Part shown: in pieces, positions 27,255-36,837 of the stretch
Layout of the letters: the number at the start of each line of letters is the position of its first letter
How positions within the stretch are numbered: the first letter of the stretch is position 1
From: Clostridium bovifaecis
GTDB taxonomy: Bacteria > Bacillota > Clostridia > Clostridiales > Clostridiaceae
DNA length: 64,000 bases
NCBI GenBank assembly: GCA_009738435.1
Contig: CP046522.1
Span: forward strand, 899,249-963,248
Reading direction: 5' to 3'
The notes under the pieces: model-generated
The model's input: only the letters and a program-made list of their open reading frames with translations
What the model was told of the DNA's origin: nothing
The model's database searches: none
Made by a program: the position numbers and the translations under genes

Positions 27255-29071
27255 TGTTCGGATGGATGGGAAAAATTCTAAGAGTTAATCTTACAGAAAA
27301 AAAGATTACTAAAGAACCACTTAATGCTGATTATGCTAAAGAATATTTAGGTTGTCGTGGATTAGGCACAAGAATGTGGGTAGATGAATGTGATCCAAGA
27401 GTAGATCCTTTAAGTGAAGAAAATAATCTTATTATTATGACAGGAGCATTAACAGGAACCTTAGCTGTAAGTTCTAGCAGATATCAAGTGGTTTGTAAAG
27501 GGCCTTTAACTGGGACAATAGCAGCTTCAAATTCTGGAGGCTATTTTGGTCCCGAACTTAAATATGCTGGATATGATGGAATTATTTTTGAAGGTAAGTC
27601 AAAGGAACCAGTTTATCTATGGATTAATGATGATCAAGTAGAGTTAAGAGATGCAGGACATTTATGGGGAAAAAATACTTATGATACAACTGATATTTTA
27701 CTAGAAGAAACAGATAAAAAAGCTAGAGTCAATTGCATTGGACCAGCGGGGGAAAATCTGGTATTATTTGCTGCAATAATGAACGATTATGCTAGAGCAG
27801 CTGGTCGTACAGGAGTAGGGGCAGTTATGGGAAGCAAAAAACTTAAGGCTATTGTTGTTCGAGGTACTGGTGCAGTAAAAATTGCTGATCCTGATGGCTT
27901 CAATGAAGTAATGGAAAGAGTAAACCAGATACTTAGAACAAATCCTAGTACTGGTGTTAATGGTGGATTAAATGTCTATGGCAGCAATGTAACATATAGT
28001 TTCCTTGATGAGGCAGGAGTTTTACCAGTGCGTAATTTTAGAGACACAGGTACGGACTGTAATGCTGAAGCTTTAAATGGAGAAAGTCAAACTAACTTAT
28101 GGTTGGTCAGAGCAAAAGGTTGCCATGGATGTTCAATTAGATGTGGAAGAATAACTCGTTCAGATGGGAAATTTGCAACTTATGGTGAGGGACCAGAGTT
28201 AGAGACCATCTGGTCAATGGGATCAAATTGCGGACATGATAATATGGCAGCAGTTATGGCAGCTGGCAGACTTTGTAATGAACTTGGGCTGGATACTATA
28301 TCAATGGGAGCAAGTATCGCATGTGCCATGGAGCTTTATGAAAATGGTTATATTAGTGAAGAAGAAGCTGGTATAGATATATCTTTCGGTAATGTAGACA
28401 GTATTGTTGAATTAATCAAGCAAACTGCGTATAATCAAGGATTTGGAAAAGAGTTATCTAAAGGCTCATATAGAATGGCAGACAAATATGGTCATCCAGA
28501 GCTATCTATGTCTGTAAAAAAACAAGAATTATCAGCTTATGATCCACGTGGACTCCAATCTATGGGACTAAACTATGCTACAAGTAACCGAGGAGCCTGT
28601 CATGTTAGAGGATTTATGCCAGCACTTGAGATATATGGATTACCAGAAGTTGTAGATCGGTTTGCAACTGAAGGAAAAGCTGCCTATACTAAAATGTATC
28701 ACGATAATACTGCTGCGGTTGATTCTTCAGGTACCTGTTGTTTTGTTACATTTGGTATTAGTGTTAAAGAATTAGCTGAAGAAATGACAGCTGTAACAGG
28801 GATTAACTATAGTACTGAAGAATTTGTTAAAGCTGGAGAAAGAATCTGGAATTTAGAGCGCTTAATTAATCTAAAAAGTGGATTTACAAGGAAAGATGAT
28901 ACATTACCAAAGCGATTATTAGAAGATCCTATTAAAGAAGGACCAAGTAAAGGTTATGTTAATAAGCTATCTGAGATGCTAGATGAATACTATATTTTAC
29001 GAGGATGGGACAAAGATGGTATTCCAACAGATAGTAAGTGTGAAGAATTAGGATTAAATAATGTTTTATAA
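27254..29071 (+). CDS. aor: Aldehyde:ferredoxin oxidoreductase (tungstopterin enzyme)
   Basis: A 605-residue AOR-family enzyme starting MFGWMGKILRVNLTEKK. Cofactor-domain motifs SSSRYQVVCKGPLTGTIA and ARAAGRTGVGAVMGSKKLKA are present. The [4Fe-4S] ligands are C290, C293 and C297 in GCHGCSIRC plus a cysteine near 495 (SSGTCCF). It oxidises an aldehyde to a carboxylate with ferredoxin as acceptor, or runs in reverse. Next to a dehydratase-type GRE it would oxidise the aldehyde product instead of a CoA-acylating or alcohol dehydrogenase; this pairing is an inference. Confidence 0.88.
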   Translation: MFGWMGKILRVNLTEKKITKEPLNADYAKEYLGCRGLGTRMWVDECDPRVDPLSEENNLIIMTGALTGTLAVSSSRYQVVCKGPLTGTIAASNSGGYFGPELKYAGYDGIIFEGKSKEPVYLWINDDQVELRDAGHLWGKNTYDTTDILLEETDKKARVNCIGPAGENLVLFAAIMNDYARAAGRTGVGAVMGSKKLKAIVVRGTGAVKIADPDGFNEVMERVNQILRTNPSTGVNGGLNVYGSNVTYSFLDEAGVLPVRNFRDTGTDCNAEALNGESQTNLWLVRAKGCHGCSIRCGRITRSDGKFATYGEGPELETIWSMGSNCGHDNMAAVMAAGRLCNELGLDTISMGASIACAMELYENGYISEEEAGIDISFGNVDSIVELIKQTAYNQGFGKELSKGSYRMADKYGHPELSMSVKKQELSAYDPRGLQSMGLNYATSNRGACHVRGFMPALEIYGLPEVVDRFATEGKAAYTKMYHDNTAAVDSSGTCCFVTFGISVKELAEEMTAVTGINYSTEEFVKAGERIWNLERLINLKSGFTRKDDTLPKRLLEDPIKEGPSKGYVNKLSEMLDEYYILRGWDKDGIPTDSKCEELGLNNVL

Positions 29072-29164
29072 CTATAAGATAGTACTTATAACTTTGCATT
29101 TACATTGAATATAAATTGTAAGACAATTTGTAAGGCTATTGAGTAATATAAAGGGTGATAAGCT

Positions 29165-29389
29165 GTGAGAGTAGAATTAAGACTGTTTACTAGTCTGAGA
29201 AGTGGTAGAAAGAATAGGTATACGTTAGAAGTAGATGATGCCGCTACTCCAGTGGCATTAGCGCAACAACTTGGTATTAACCTAAATGAGGTAAATATAG
29301 TTTTGGTTAATGGAATAAGTAGCCATATGCTATGTAAACTTCAAGAAGGAGATATCGTATCCTTTTTTCCTATTATAGGTGGAGGCTAG
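29165..29389 (+). CDS. MoaD/ThiS-like sulfur carrier for tungstopterin
   Basis: A 74-residue ubiquitin-fold protein with a GTG start, ending in FFPIIGGG. The terminal Gly-Gly is what is adenylated and thiocarboxylated. Dedicated MoaD-like genes commonly follow aor and support assembly of its pterin cofactor. AAGGGTG lies just upstream. Confidence 0.8.
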   Translation: MRVELRLFTSLRSGRKNRYTLEVDDAATPVALAQQLGINLNEVNIVLVNGISSHMLCKLQEGDIVSFFPIIGGG

Positions 29390-29613
29390 TGAATTTATTC
29401 AAAAATATTTTAGGGTATAATCATATAGGCCATTTTTTGTTGATATTAATTTATGTTTTAGCAGTAAATGTTTTATCACAATGCAATGGTCTGTTTTACC
29501 ACTATATTACACATATGGTTGAGTGTTCTAAAAGTTCATTGTATAATAAATCATATATAATTATTTTGTATATGATTTTTGATTTACTAAACATATTTTT
29601 GAATTTTATTTAA
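29389..29613 (+). CDS. Small hydrophobic ORF, doubtful
   Basis: A 74-codon frame begins with a GTG overlapping the MoaD-like stop by one base, with GGAGG at 29380-29384. The product has two hydrophobic stretches (FLLILIYVLAVNVLS and YIIILYMIFDLLNIFL). The composition is very AT-rich and no family is recognised. It may be a coupled membrane peptide or chance. Confidence 0.3.
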   Translation: MNLFKNILGYNHIGHFLLILIYVLAVNVLSQCNGLFYHYITHMVECSKSSLYNKSYIIILYMIFDLLNIFLNFI

Positions 29614-29690
29614 TTAATGCAGATGAAATTTAATTAACTTAATATTTTACTCGATGTAACTATAGTATTTTAATTGGGAGGGAAAAAGAT

Positions 29691-31694
29691 TTGGATATGG
29701 AATACTTTATAAAACAGATGTATTTAGCCTGGAAAAATACTATAACAACAAAACAAATTAATCACCCTTTAATCCGTACAGAAATTGCAGAATCATGGAA
29801 AAGATGTCTAAGAGCAAAGGTAGATCCTTATGGTGGAGTAGGAAATTATATTTTAAAAGGTGAAGAATTAGAAAAAGTACTGTATATAAATAAAGAATTG
29901 ATAGAAGTAGCAAGACCATTTTTATTAAATTTATATAAGTTTTTAAAAAACTCAGGATTTATAGTTATGCTAACTAATTCGGAAGGGGTAATACTTGAGT
30001 TTTTTGGAGATAATTATATGGAGGAAGAAGCAGCACAGATCCATTTTATGAAGGGAGCGAGATGGAAAGAAGAGGATGTAGGGTCAAATACTATTGGTGT
30101 AATTATTAATACTAAAAAACCTTTCCAAATGACGGGACCAGAGCATTTTTGCATAAAAAGCCATGATTGGACATGTTCTGCTGCACCTATTTTTAATAGT
30201 AATGGGGAAATGATGGGCATTTTTAATGTTTCAGGACCTATTAAAGAGGCGCACAGGCATACACTTGGAATGGTGGTTGCTGCAGTAGAAGCTATTCAGC
30301 ATTTGCTAACAATAAGTCATAAGAACCATGAACTAAATAGAATTAGTAAAAGAATGAATAGTATATTTCAATCAATGTCAGACGCGGTAATAATACTAGA
30401 TAGTTATGGGTATATTGAACAAATAAATTTAGCTTCAGAAAAAATATTTGGCAAACCATCATATGTTATTGGTAAAACGTTTAATGAGCTGATTATAGAG
30501 GACAGAGAAGATATAGAGAAAAACAATAATTATCTAGATGAATATGCAGGTGTAAGTAAGTTATTGAAGACAAGAAGAGGAAATGTAGAGTGTATTATTT
30601 CAAGTAAACCTATTAAAAATGAAAATCATATAGAAGGAACTATTATTGTTGTTCACCCAATTGATAAAGTCAACAGTATAATTAAGAAATTTAACAATTC
30701 TCAGGCAAGATTTTTTTTCCAAGATATAATTACTAATAATAGAAGGATGGAAAAAATAATAGATTTAGCCATAAATGTTTCTAAGAGTGACGGAACAGTT
30801 TTGATTCAAGGTGAAAGTGGGACAGGAAAAGAGGTTTTCGCGCAGTCTATCCATAATAACAGCAGTAGAAGAAAAGGACCTTTTATTGCAGTGAATTGTG
30901 GTGCAATACCGAGGGAATTACTAGGAAGCGAATTGTTTGGTTATTCAGAGGGTTCATTTACGGGAGCAAAGCGGGGAGGGATGCAAGGTAAATTTGAACT
31001 TGCATCTGGCGGCACCATTTTTTTAGATGAAATCGGCGATATGCCACTTGAGCAGCAAGTAAGTTTATTGCGTGTTCTTCAAGAGAAAAAAATTGTTCGT
31101 ATAGGTGATAGTAAAGAAATTTCTATCGATGTACATGTTATTTGTGCAACTAATAAAAAATTATCCATAGAAATAGAAAAAGGAAACTTTAGGCAAGACT
31201 TGTTTTACAGATTGAACGTTATAAATATCAGAATACCAGCCTTGAGAGAAAGAAAAGAAGATATTGAAATCTTGTTTAATTATTTTGTTAAAAAGATGAG
31301 TGAAAAAAATAATAGAGATTTAGTAAATATAGATAAAGAAATATATAAATATTTAAATTCATATTATTGGCCAGGAAATGTCCGTGAACTACAAAATGTT
31401 GTAGAAAGAATGATTACGCTAAATAACAGTGATAAACTTACTGTAACAGACTTGCCAGCTGAAATTTATTCTAATGATATGCAAAATTCTGTAGATTATT
31501 CTCATGACTTTTCAAGAATATCATATGAAAATGTACGTGAAAGGAGTAGAAAAATCCGAATCGAGGAAGAACATAATAAAATTTATCAATTATTATTGGA
31601 CAATCATGGAAACATATCTAAAGTATCTAAAATTTTGGGGATTTCAAGGACTACACTTTATCGGAAAATAAACAAATATAATATTAATATTTAG
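29691..31694 (+). CDS. Sigma-54 dependent activator, AcoR/DhaR-like
   Basis: A 667-residue protein; TTG start with GGGAGGG eight bases upstream (ATG at 29697 is an alternative). The N-terminal 200 residues form a GAF-type sensor region like AcoR/DhaR (ARWKEEDVGSNTIGVIINT). A PAS domain follows at about 225-330 (SMSDAVIILDSYGYIEQINL), then an AAA+ domain with GESGTGKE (374-381) and GSFTGA (421-426, a variant of GAFTGA). A Fis-type helix-turn-helix ends it (NISKVSKILGISRTTLYRKI). It probably senses the substrate and activates the promoter at 21990 through the phased repeats. Confidence 0.88.
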   Translation: MDMEYFIKQMYLAWKNTITTKQINHPLIRTEIAESWKRCLRAKVDPYGGVGNYILKGEELEKVLYINKELIEVARPFLLNLYKFLKNSGFIVMLTNSEGVILEFFGDNYMEEEAAQIHFMKGARWKEEDVGSNTIGVIINTKKPFQMTGPEHFCIKSHDWTCSAAPIFNSNGEMMGIFNVSGPIKEAHRHTLGMVVAAVEAIQHLLTISHKNHELNRISKRMNSIFQSMSDAVIILDSYGYIEQINLASEKIFGKPSYVIGKTFNELIIEDREDIEKNNNYLDEYAGVSKLLKTRRGNVECIISSKPIKNENHIEGTIIVVHPIDKVNSIIKKFNNSQARFFFQDIITNNRRMEKIIDLAINVSKSDGTVLIQGESGTGKEVFAQSIHNNSSRRKGPFIAVNCGAIPRELLGSELFGYSEGSFTGAKRGGMQGKFELASGGTIFLDEIGDMPLEQQVSLLRVLQEKKIVRIGDSKEISIDVHVICATNKKLSIEIEKGNFRQDLFYRLNVINIRIPALRERKEDIEILFNYFVKKMSEKNNRDLVNIDKEIYKYLNSYYWPGNVRELQNVVERMITLNNSDKLTVTDLPAEIYSNDMQNSVDYSHDFSRISYENVRERSRKIRIEEEHNKIYQLLLDNHGNISKVSKILGISRTTLYRKINKYNINI

Positions 31695-31833
31695 TTTAAT
31701 TCTGCGATTAAAATGTGAATATTAAATTGATTATATTATTCACTTAATTAAATATGCTAAGGCTATAATGAAGTACTTGCGCTTCTCTACGATAAATATA
31801 CCTGTATATCAAATATTAGAAAGGAGAGTTCAA

Positions 31834-32178
31834 ATGCCATACATAAATTCAAAACTAACAATAAAGCTTTCAGAAGAAGACAAAGAAGTCTTAAAAACTA
31901 AGATGGGGAAAATTATAACAGGAATTCCATGAAAATCTGAAGAGTGGCTTATGGTAAGCTTCAATGAAAGTGAGAATATTTATTTTAGGGGAAAGAAAAT
32001 AGAAAAGGCGGCTTACATTGAAGTAAAAATAGCGGGAACTGCAGAAAGAGAGCATAAAAATAAAATTACTAATCTATTATGTAATCTTTTTGAAACCCAA
32101 CTTTGTATGCCGAAGGATAGTATATATATTACTTTTACTGAAGTTGAGGATTGGGGATGGAATGGAAGACTTTTTTAA
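31834..32178 (+). pseudogene. MIF/tautomerase-family protein with an in-frame TGA
   Basis: AAGGAGAG precedes the ATG. The product starts MPYINSKLTIKLSEEDKEV with the catalytic Pro after Met, and a TGA at 31930-31932 follows KIITGIP. The same frame continues KSEEWLMVSFNESENIYFRG to DSIYITFTEVEDWGWNGRLF. Relatives usually have a glycine at the TGA position, so GGA to TGA is the likely mutation. A small hairpin (GCTT-ATGGT-AAGC) lies about 20 bases after the TGA, but selenocysteine is not expected there. Full length is 114 residues plus the stop position. Confidence 0.65.
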
Positions 32179-32408
32179 ATTATTATCAAGAATATTTGGA
32201 AGCACCTCGGGGGTTTGGCCCAATAAATGATTCAACCTTAATTCTTCACGGAATTCACGATAAAGTTGTACTGTTCCCATTAGCTAAAGTTCACAAACAG
32301 AGTATTAGAAACTCCAAACTTGTATCATTTAAATTTAGTGGTCACGGGCTGTTTTATGATGAGAAGAATCGGTTTAATGAAGAGTTAGTAAAATTTATTG
32401 AAGAATAG
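32151..32408 (+). pseudogene. C-terminal fragment of an alpha/beta-hydrolase
   Basis: The frame overlaps the tautomerase end. It reads INDSTLILHGIHDKVVLFPL with the catalytic-acid region HGIHDKVV, then FKFSGHGLFYDEKNRFNEEL with the catalytic-histidine region. The core with the nucleophile is missing. It is a remnant that lost its 5' part next to the tautomerase gene. Confidence 0.6.
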
Positions 32409-32419
32409 AACTATTAATA

Positions 32420-32463
32420 ACAGTAGATTACTCTAAATAGCCTAAGAGTAGTCTGTTTTTATT
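32420..32463 (+). terminator. Rho-independent terminator
   Basis: AACAGTAGATTACTCT pairs imperfectly with AGAGTAGTCTGTT, followed by a T-run. Confidence 0.6.
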
Positions 32464-32594
32464 TTTATACATAGAGATTATTTATCTATTTATAAGCCTT
32501 ATGAAGATGGTAAAATATAAATGAAGAGCTGGTTACTCTCATAGTAGCAACTAATGATCCTTTAAGTAAAGAATAAGTGGAGTTTGTGAAAGAA

Positions 32595-33313
32595 ATGATA
32601 AATATAGCTGTTTGCGATGATGATATAAATGCTGTAGAAGAAGTTTCTACATACCTATGTGAGATCTTGAAAAAATGAATATTAAGTTTAATATAACTTG
32701 CTTTAATGAAGGACAAGATCTCATTGATAAAATAACTTCATCAGAAAAGCTGTATGACATAATATTTTTAGATATTTTTATGAAAGCCTCTAATGGAATA
32801 AATATTGCAAGGGAAATAAGGGAATTTGATAAGGACTGTAAAATTATATTTATAACTTCTTCAAATGAATATGCTATAGAGAGTTATGATGCTAGGGCTA
32901 TTTATTATATTTTAAAGCCAATTAATGAGGAAAAGCTTAATAATGCTATTAACATAGCTATTGAAAGCTTAAATAAAGAAAATAAACATATCATCATTAA
33001 GAATAAAAAAGGAAGTTATAGAATTGTATATAAGGATATTCTATATGCTGAAAGTAAAGCTAGAGTTGTAAATATATATGATAAATGCGGTGAAGTCATT
33101 AGCTTCTATTCAAAGCTGGAGGATTTTTTTCAAAGTCTTCAAGATGAGAGATTCTTAAGATGTCATAAAAGTTTTCTTGTAAATATGGATTATATTTTAA
33201 AGATAGAACAAAAGCATATTTGCATGAATAATAATATAATTATTCCTATTAGTAGTGGAAGTATTTTGGAAATAAAAGAGAAGTATTTTAAGTATTTATT
33301 CAATGAAATATAA
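32595..33313 (+). pseudogene. LytTR-type response regulator, frameshifted near the N-terminus
   Basis: The first 27 codons (MINIAVCDDDINAVEEVSTY) carry the receiver acidic pocket and end at TGA 32676-32678. From 32675 another frame continues NIKFNITCFNEGQDLIDKI, the phosphoacceptor region IIFLDIFMKASNGINIA, KPINEEKL, and a full LytTR DNA-binding domain (KARVVNIYDKCGEVISFYSK). The shift falls in a run of six As (32670-32675); seven would restore the frame. Homologues control peptide-quorum or virulence genes. No sensor kinase is adjacent. Confidence 0.7.
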
Positions 33314-33491
33314 ATTGAAAGGTAGTAGTTGGGTAAAAGAGTAAGCAATAGATGAATTAGAATTTTAGTGTGTAATTTTTACATGAATGGTTTCTACTAA
33401 AAAGATTATGTTATTTTTAAAGTAATAATTTCTTAGAAAAATATTAAGAGAAATATGATTTAAAATTAATATAAGTTTGGAGGGTAGATTC

Positions 33492-34148
33492 ATGAAAAAT
33501 AAGTTTTTGTCATTTTTAACCTTTGCATGTATCACGACTTTTGCTTTAGGAGGGAAAATAGCTTTTGCAGTGCCTTTAAGTGGAGCGCCAATAGGTAGTC
33601 CTTCAGGAGCACCATTAATTACTCAGGAAGTAACAGAAATCAATACAACACAAGTAGATACTATTTTTAAATTTATACCAACTATGACTGGAGAGTATAC
33701 AATAAAAACTATTGGAACTATTGATACTTATGGGACGCTTTATGAAGATATAAGTTTGAGCATACTCGCAGAAGATGATGATGAAGATGGCACAAATTTT
33801 GTGATTAAGTATAATCTAATAGCTGGTAATACTTATTATTTGAGTATATATTAGAGATGAGCATAACTAAGAAATTAAGAGATAACAATAACCTTCAATA
33901 AAGACTTAGATAAAAAAACACTAACAAAAGAAAGTATTTATGTAGAGGATTCAAAAGGAAATAAGATAGAAGTTGCGTTGAAATATAATGCTACAACAAA
34001 GACAGTAACTGTTATACCTTCAAAGTATTATAACTCAGGAGAAACTTACTATCTTTATATTACTGATAAGCTTTTATCAACTGATGGAAAAGCAATTAAT
34101 AAAAAAATTAAATATAGCTTTAAGATAGGAACTACAAATATTAAATAG
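33492..34148 (+). pseudogene. Secreted Ig-like protein, disrupted
   Basis: The ATG at 33492 follows GGAGGG. A signal peptide (MKNKFLSFLTFACITTFALG) is followed by PLSGAPIGSPSGAP and a beta-rich domain (IFKFIPTMTGEYTIKTIGT). The frame ends at 33854, where a 25-bp block shared with 12562-12586 begins. From 33885 another frame encodes a bacterial Ig-like (Big_5 type) domain: ITFNKDLDKKTLTKESIYVE to YYLYITDKLLSTDGKAIN, ending at 34148. The gene seems broken by insertion or deletion at that block. It was probably a cell-surface or exported protein. Confidence 0.6.
33852..33876. repeat. 25-bp block identical to 12562-12586
   Basis: It begins TAGAGATGAGCATAACTAAG and lies exactly where the secreted-protein frame is interrupted. 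It may be the scar of an excised or decayed element. Confidence 0.55.
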
Positions 34149-34151
34149 CAA

Positions 34152-34187
34152 TCAAAAAAAGTCTTGCTTACGTAAGTCTTTTTTGGG
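34152..34187 (+). terminator. Rho-independent terminator
   Basis: AAAAAAGTCTT and AAGTCTTTTTT pair with one central mismatch; the T-run is part of the 3' arm. Confidence 0.5.
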
Positions 34188-34401
34188 GAGCAGCAAACAG
34201 AAACCTCCAGTTCATGTTATCACCTCGAGGGAAATTTCACATTATTCCTGTTACCTATTTTCACCTTGTACAAAAGAAAAACTGGATTTAGTTAAAAAGT
34301 ATATGAAGTAATTTGAAATAAAAATGTTAAGAGGTAGCCTCTTAACATTTTTATTTCAGGCTGTTGATAAACATATTTTGTCAACAACCTTTTTATATTT
34401 A
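34188..34401. other. Noncoding stretch: repeat B copy 2 and a strong hairpin
   Basis: Repeat B copy 2 (GCAGCAAACAGAAACCTCCA, then TTATCACCTCGAGG) lies at 34188-34240. A perfect 14-bp terminator stem at 34321-34351 (AAAATGTTAAGAGG / CCTCTTAACATTTT) follows. Confidence 0.5.
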
Positions 34402-34605
34402 TTACAAAAAGGATTTTTCATTTGTAAGAGATTTAGTAAAAGATCTTTATTGCGCCGATAATGGGCGTCCAGCCGTAGATCCTGTAGTTCTATTTAAAAT
34501 GCTGTTCATACTACTAAAGATTACTTTTAAGAACTAGAAAAAGATATAAACGAAGATAGAATAGCTCATGGAAAGAAACCTCTTAAAAAAATAGGAAGTC
34601 GCGGA
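34402..34605 (+). pseudogene. IS1182-type transposase remnant
   Basis: The fragment KKDFSFVRDLVKDLYCADNG, then RPAVDPVVLFKMLFI, is the N-terminal region of this transposase family. After a gap and frame changes, ELEKDINEDRIAHGKKPLKK matches a later region. The gene is heavily deleted. Confidence 0.55.
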
Positions 34606-34617
34606 AACTAAGACTAT

Positions 34618-34743
34618 AAAAGGATAAGCTTTATGAAAAGTGCAAAAGTCTAAATTATCCTTTAGAAATGATTCTTAAAGATATGGAGGATTATAAGGAA
34701 AAAATGAGGGGCTGTTATGGACCTAGGGGAAGAAGAACTTAAA
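34618..34743 (+). pseudogene. Fragment of a DnaD-like phage replisome organiser
   Basis: The frame KDKLYEKCKSLNYPLEMILK then DMEDYKEKMRGCYGP resembles the middle of the gene at 19947 (KLYDICVQLEYPINSIF...). The shared DNA around GGACCTAGGGGAAGAAGAA supports the match. There is no start or DnaD domain. Confidence 0.45.
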
Positions 34744-35037
34744 GAATCCACAAAGTATACTGATCATTCTGCCTTATTCATATGCTATCACCAGATATTC
34801 ATATTTGGTATACTTGTCCAATTAGTATATCACTATTTGCGGAAATATTAGTAATTTTGTCAATTTTAATTAATAATATGATATAATATGTGACAAATAG
34901 AATTATGTGGTATATTGAAAAGTTTAATGAATTTTGATTTGTTTTCTCAAAGCAGTCTACCTTGAAAGTTCTTGAATGCTAACTGGCTTAGGGAGCTTGC
35001 AGGGGCTAATAAATTATTAAACTAGGGGGACATAAAT
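34744..35037. other. Noncoding stretch upstream of the chemoreceptor
   Basis: AT-rich; it must hold the chemoreceptor promoter. No recognised riboswitch. Confidence 0.4.
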
Positions 35038-36804
35038 ATGAAAAAGATAAGCCATAAAATAATCATGGTAACATCATTAATAGTTTTTATTACAGGAATA
35101 ATTATAAGTGCTGCTATAACTTATAAAAACATTCAAACTACTAATAAATTATTATCTTTTGAAAAGAAAAACTTAAATGATAATTATGATGCAAAGATTA
35201 AGGAAGAAGTAGAAATTGCAATTTCTATGATAGATGCAATAAATAAAAAGACCAAAACAGGTGAACTAACTGTTGAACAAGCTAAAAAGCAAAGTGCAGA
35301 TTTATTAAGAAGTTTAAGGTTTGGTACTGGTGGTTATTTCTGGGCAGACACTACTGATGGTGTGAATGTTGTACTCTATGGTTCTAAAACAGAAGGAACT
35401 AATAGGTTAAATTCAAAAGATTCTAAAGGTAAGTATCTTATAAAGGAAATAATTCAGAATGGCAAAAAAGAAGAGGGTGGTTATACAGATTTTTGGTATC
35501 CCAAAGAAGGAGAAACAACACCATTACCTAAAAGAGGATATAGTAAATTATATGCTCCTTTTAATTGGATAATAGGTACAGGTAATTATGTAGATGATAT
35601 CGATAAAGTAATAGCTGATAAGCAAGCTATTATAAAATCAGATTTGATGCAAGGCATAGTGATTAATATATTCTTATTTGTAGGAGCACTAATTATAGGT
35701 GTTATCTTATCAATCTTTTTAAGTAAAAAGATAACAAACTCATTAATAACAGTTAAAGATTTTGCTCAAAGATTGTCTAATTATGATTTCTCAACTCCAA
35801 TTCTTATTACAAGCAAAGATGAAATTGGACAAATAGGTAAAGCTTTAAATACTGCTCAAAATAATATAAGTGATTTAGTAAAGGCAATAATGAATAATTC
35901 ACAGAATATGAGTGCATCGAGTGAAGAACTTTCTGCTACAGTAGAAGAAATATCAGCAAAAACTCAGGAAATAGACGCTGCAGTTCGAAACATAGTAACT
36001 GGAATTCAGGAAAGTGGTGCAGCCTCAGAAGAAATAACTGCCTCTGTAGAAGAAGTAGATTCAAGCATTAATGAATTGTCTAGTAAAGCTATGGAAGGAA
36101 GCAATAATGCAAATGAGTCTAAAGAAAGAGCTACTGAAGTTGTTAACAAAGGAAAGGAAGCTACAAAGGAAGTTAGAGATTTATATTCAGAAAAGAAAGA
36201 GAATATGTTAAAGGCAATCGAAGATGGCAAGGTTGTAGATAATATAAAGATTATGGCAGACACAATTGCAAGCATAGCAGAACAGACTAATTTACTTGCA
36301 CTAAATGCAGCCATTGAGGCGGCTAGAGCTGGAGAAGAAGGCAGAGGCTTTTCGGTGGTGGCAGAAGAAGTTAGAAAACTTGCAGAGCAATCTTCTGAGG
36401 CAGTATCAGGTATTCAGGATACTATTATAAAAGTTCAGAATTCATTTGCAAGTCTATCTAAAAATGGTAATGATGTATTAAAGTTTATAAATGAAAATGT
36501 AGACCCAGAATTTGAGGAGTTTGGTAACCTGGGAAATCAATATTATAGTGATGCAGACTTTGTAAGCAAAATGTCAGAAGAAATAGCATCTATGTCTGAA
36601 GAAATTACTGCAACAATTGGACAGGTAAGTGATTCAGTACAAAGCATGGCAGAAACGTCACAAAAATCTTCAGAACATGCAGAAAGAATATCAGAAAGCA
36701 TTGAGGAAACATCAAAAGCAATAGAACAAATGGTTTTGGCTGCAGAAGATCAAGCAAAACTTGCACAGAAACTTAATGAAATGGTGTTGAAATTTAAGAT
36801 ATAG
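35038..36804 (+). CDS. Methyl-accepting chemotaxis protein with sCache sensor
   Basis: A 588-residue transmembrane receptor. TM1 is at about 5-28, followed by an extracellular single-Cache domain ([35 protein letters not shown]), TM2 near 205-230, HAMP, and a long cytoplasmic coiled coil. The signalling hairpin is [20 protein letters not shown] with [19 protein letters not shown]. It signals to CheA/CheW; the ligand is probably a small organic acid-type molecule but is not predictable. AGGGGG precedes the ATG. Confidence 0.9.
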   Translation: MKKISHKIIMVTSLIVFITGIIISAAITYKNIQTTNKLLSFEKKNLNDNYDAKIKEEVEIAISMIDAINKKTKTGELTVEQAKKQSADLLRSLRFGTGGYFWADTTDGVNVVLYGSKTEGTNRLNSKDSKGKYLIKEIIQNGKKEEGGYTDFWYPKEGETTPLPKRGYSKLYAPFNWIIGTGNYVDDIDKVIADKQAIIKSDLMQGIVINIFLFVGALIIGVILSIFLSKKITNSLITVKDFAQRLSNYDFSTPILITSKDEIGQIGKALNTAQNNISDLVKAIMNNSQNMSASSEELSATVEEISAKTQEIDAAVRNIVTGIQESGAASEEITASVEEVDSSINELSSKAMEGSNNANESKERATEVVNKGKEATKEVRDLYSEKKENMLKAIEDGKVVDNIKIMADTIASIAEQTNLLALNAAIEAARAGEEGRGFSVVAEEVRKLAEQSSEAVSGIQDTIIKVQNSFASLSKNGNDVLKFINENVDPEFEEFGNLGNQYYSDADFVSKMSEEIASMSEEITATIGQVSDSVQSMAETSQKSSEHAERISESIEETSKAIEQMVLAAEDQAKLAQKLNEMVLKFKI

Positions 36805-36830
36805 TTAATATGTTACCACCTCGGGGGAAA
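36805..36830 (+). repeat. Dispersed repeat family B, copy 3
   Basis: TATGTTACCACCTCGGGGGA matches the repeat B core. It lies directly before the truncated 5' end of the ADP-ribosylglycohydrolase gene. Confidence 0.5.
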
Positions 36831-36837
36831 GACTATA

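Noticed and set aside
31930..31980. Selenocysteine insertion element after the tautomerase TGA
   Set aside because: The hairpin is only four pairs, the loop does not match known bacterial SECIS closely, and the position is normally Gly rather than Cys.
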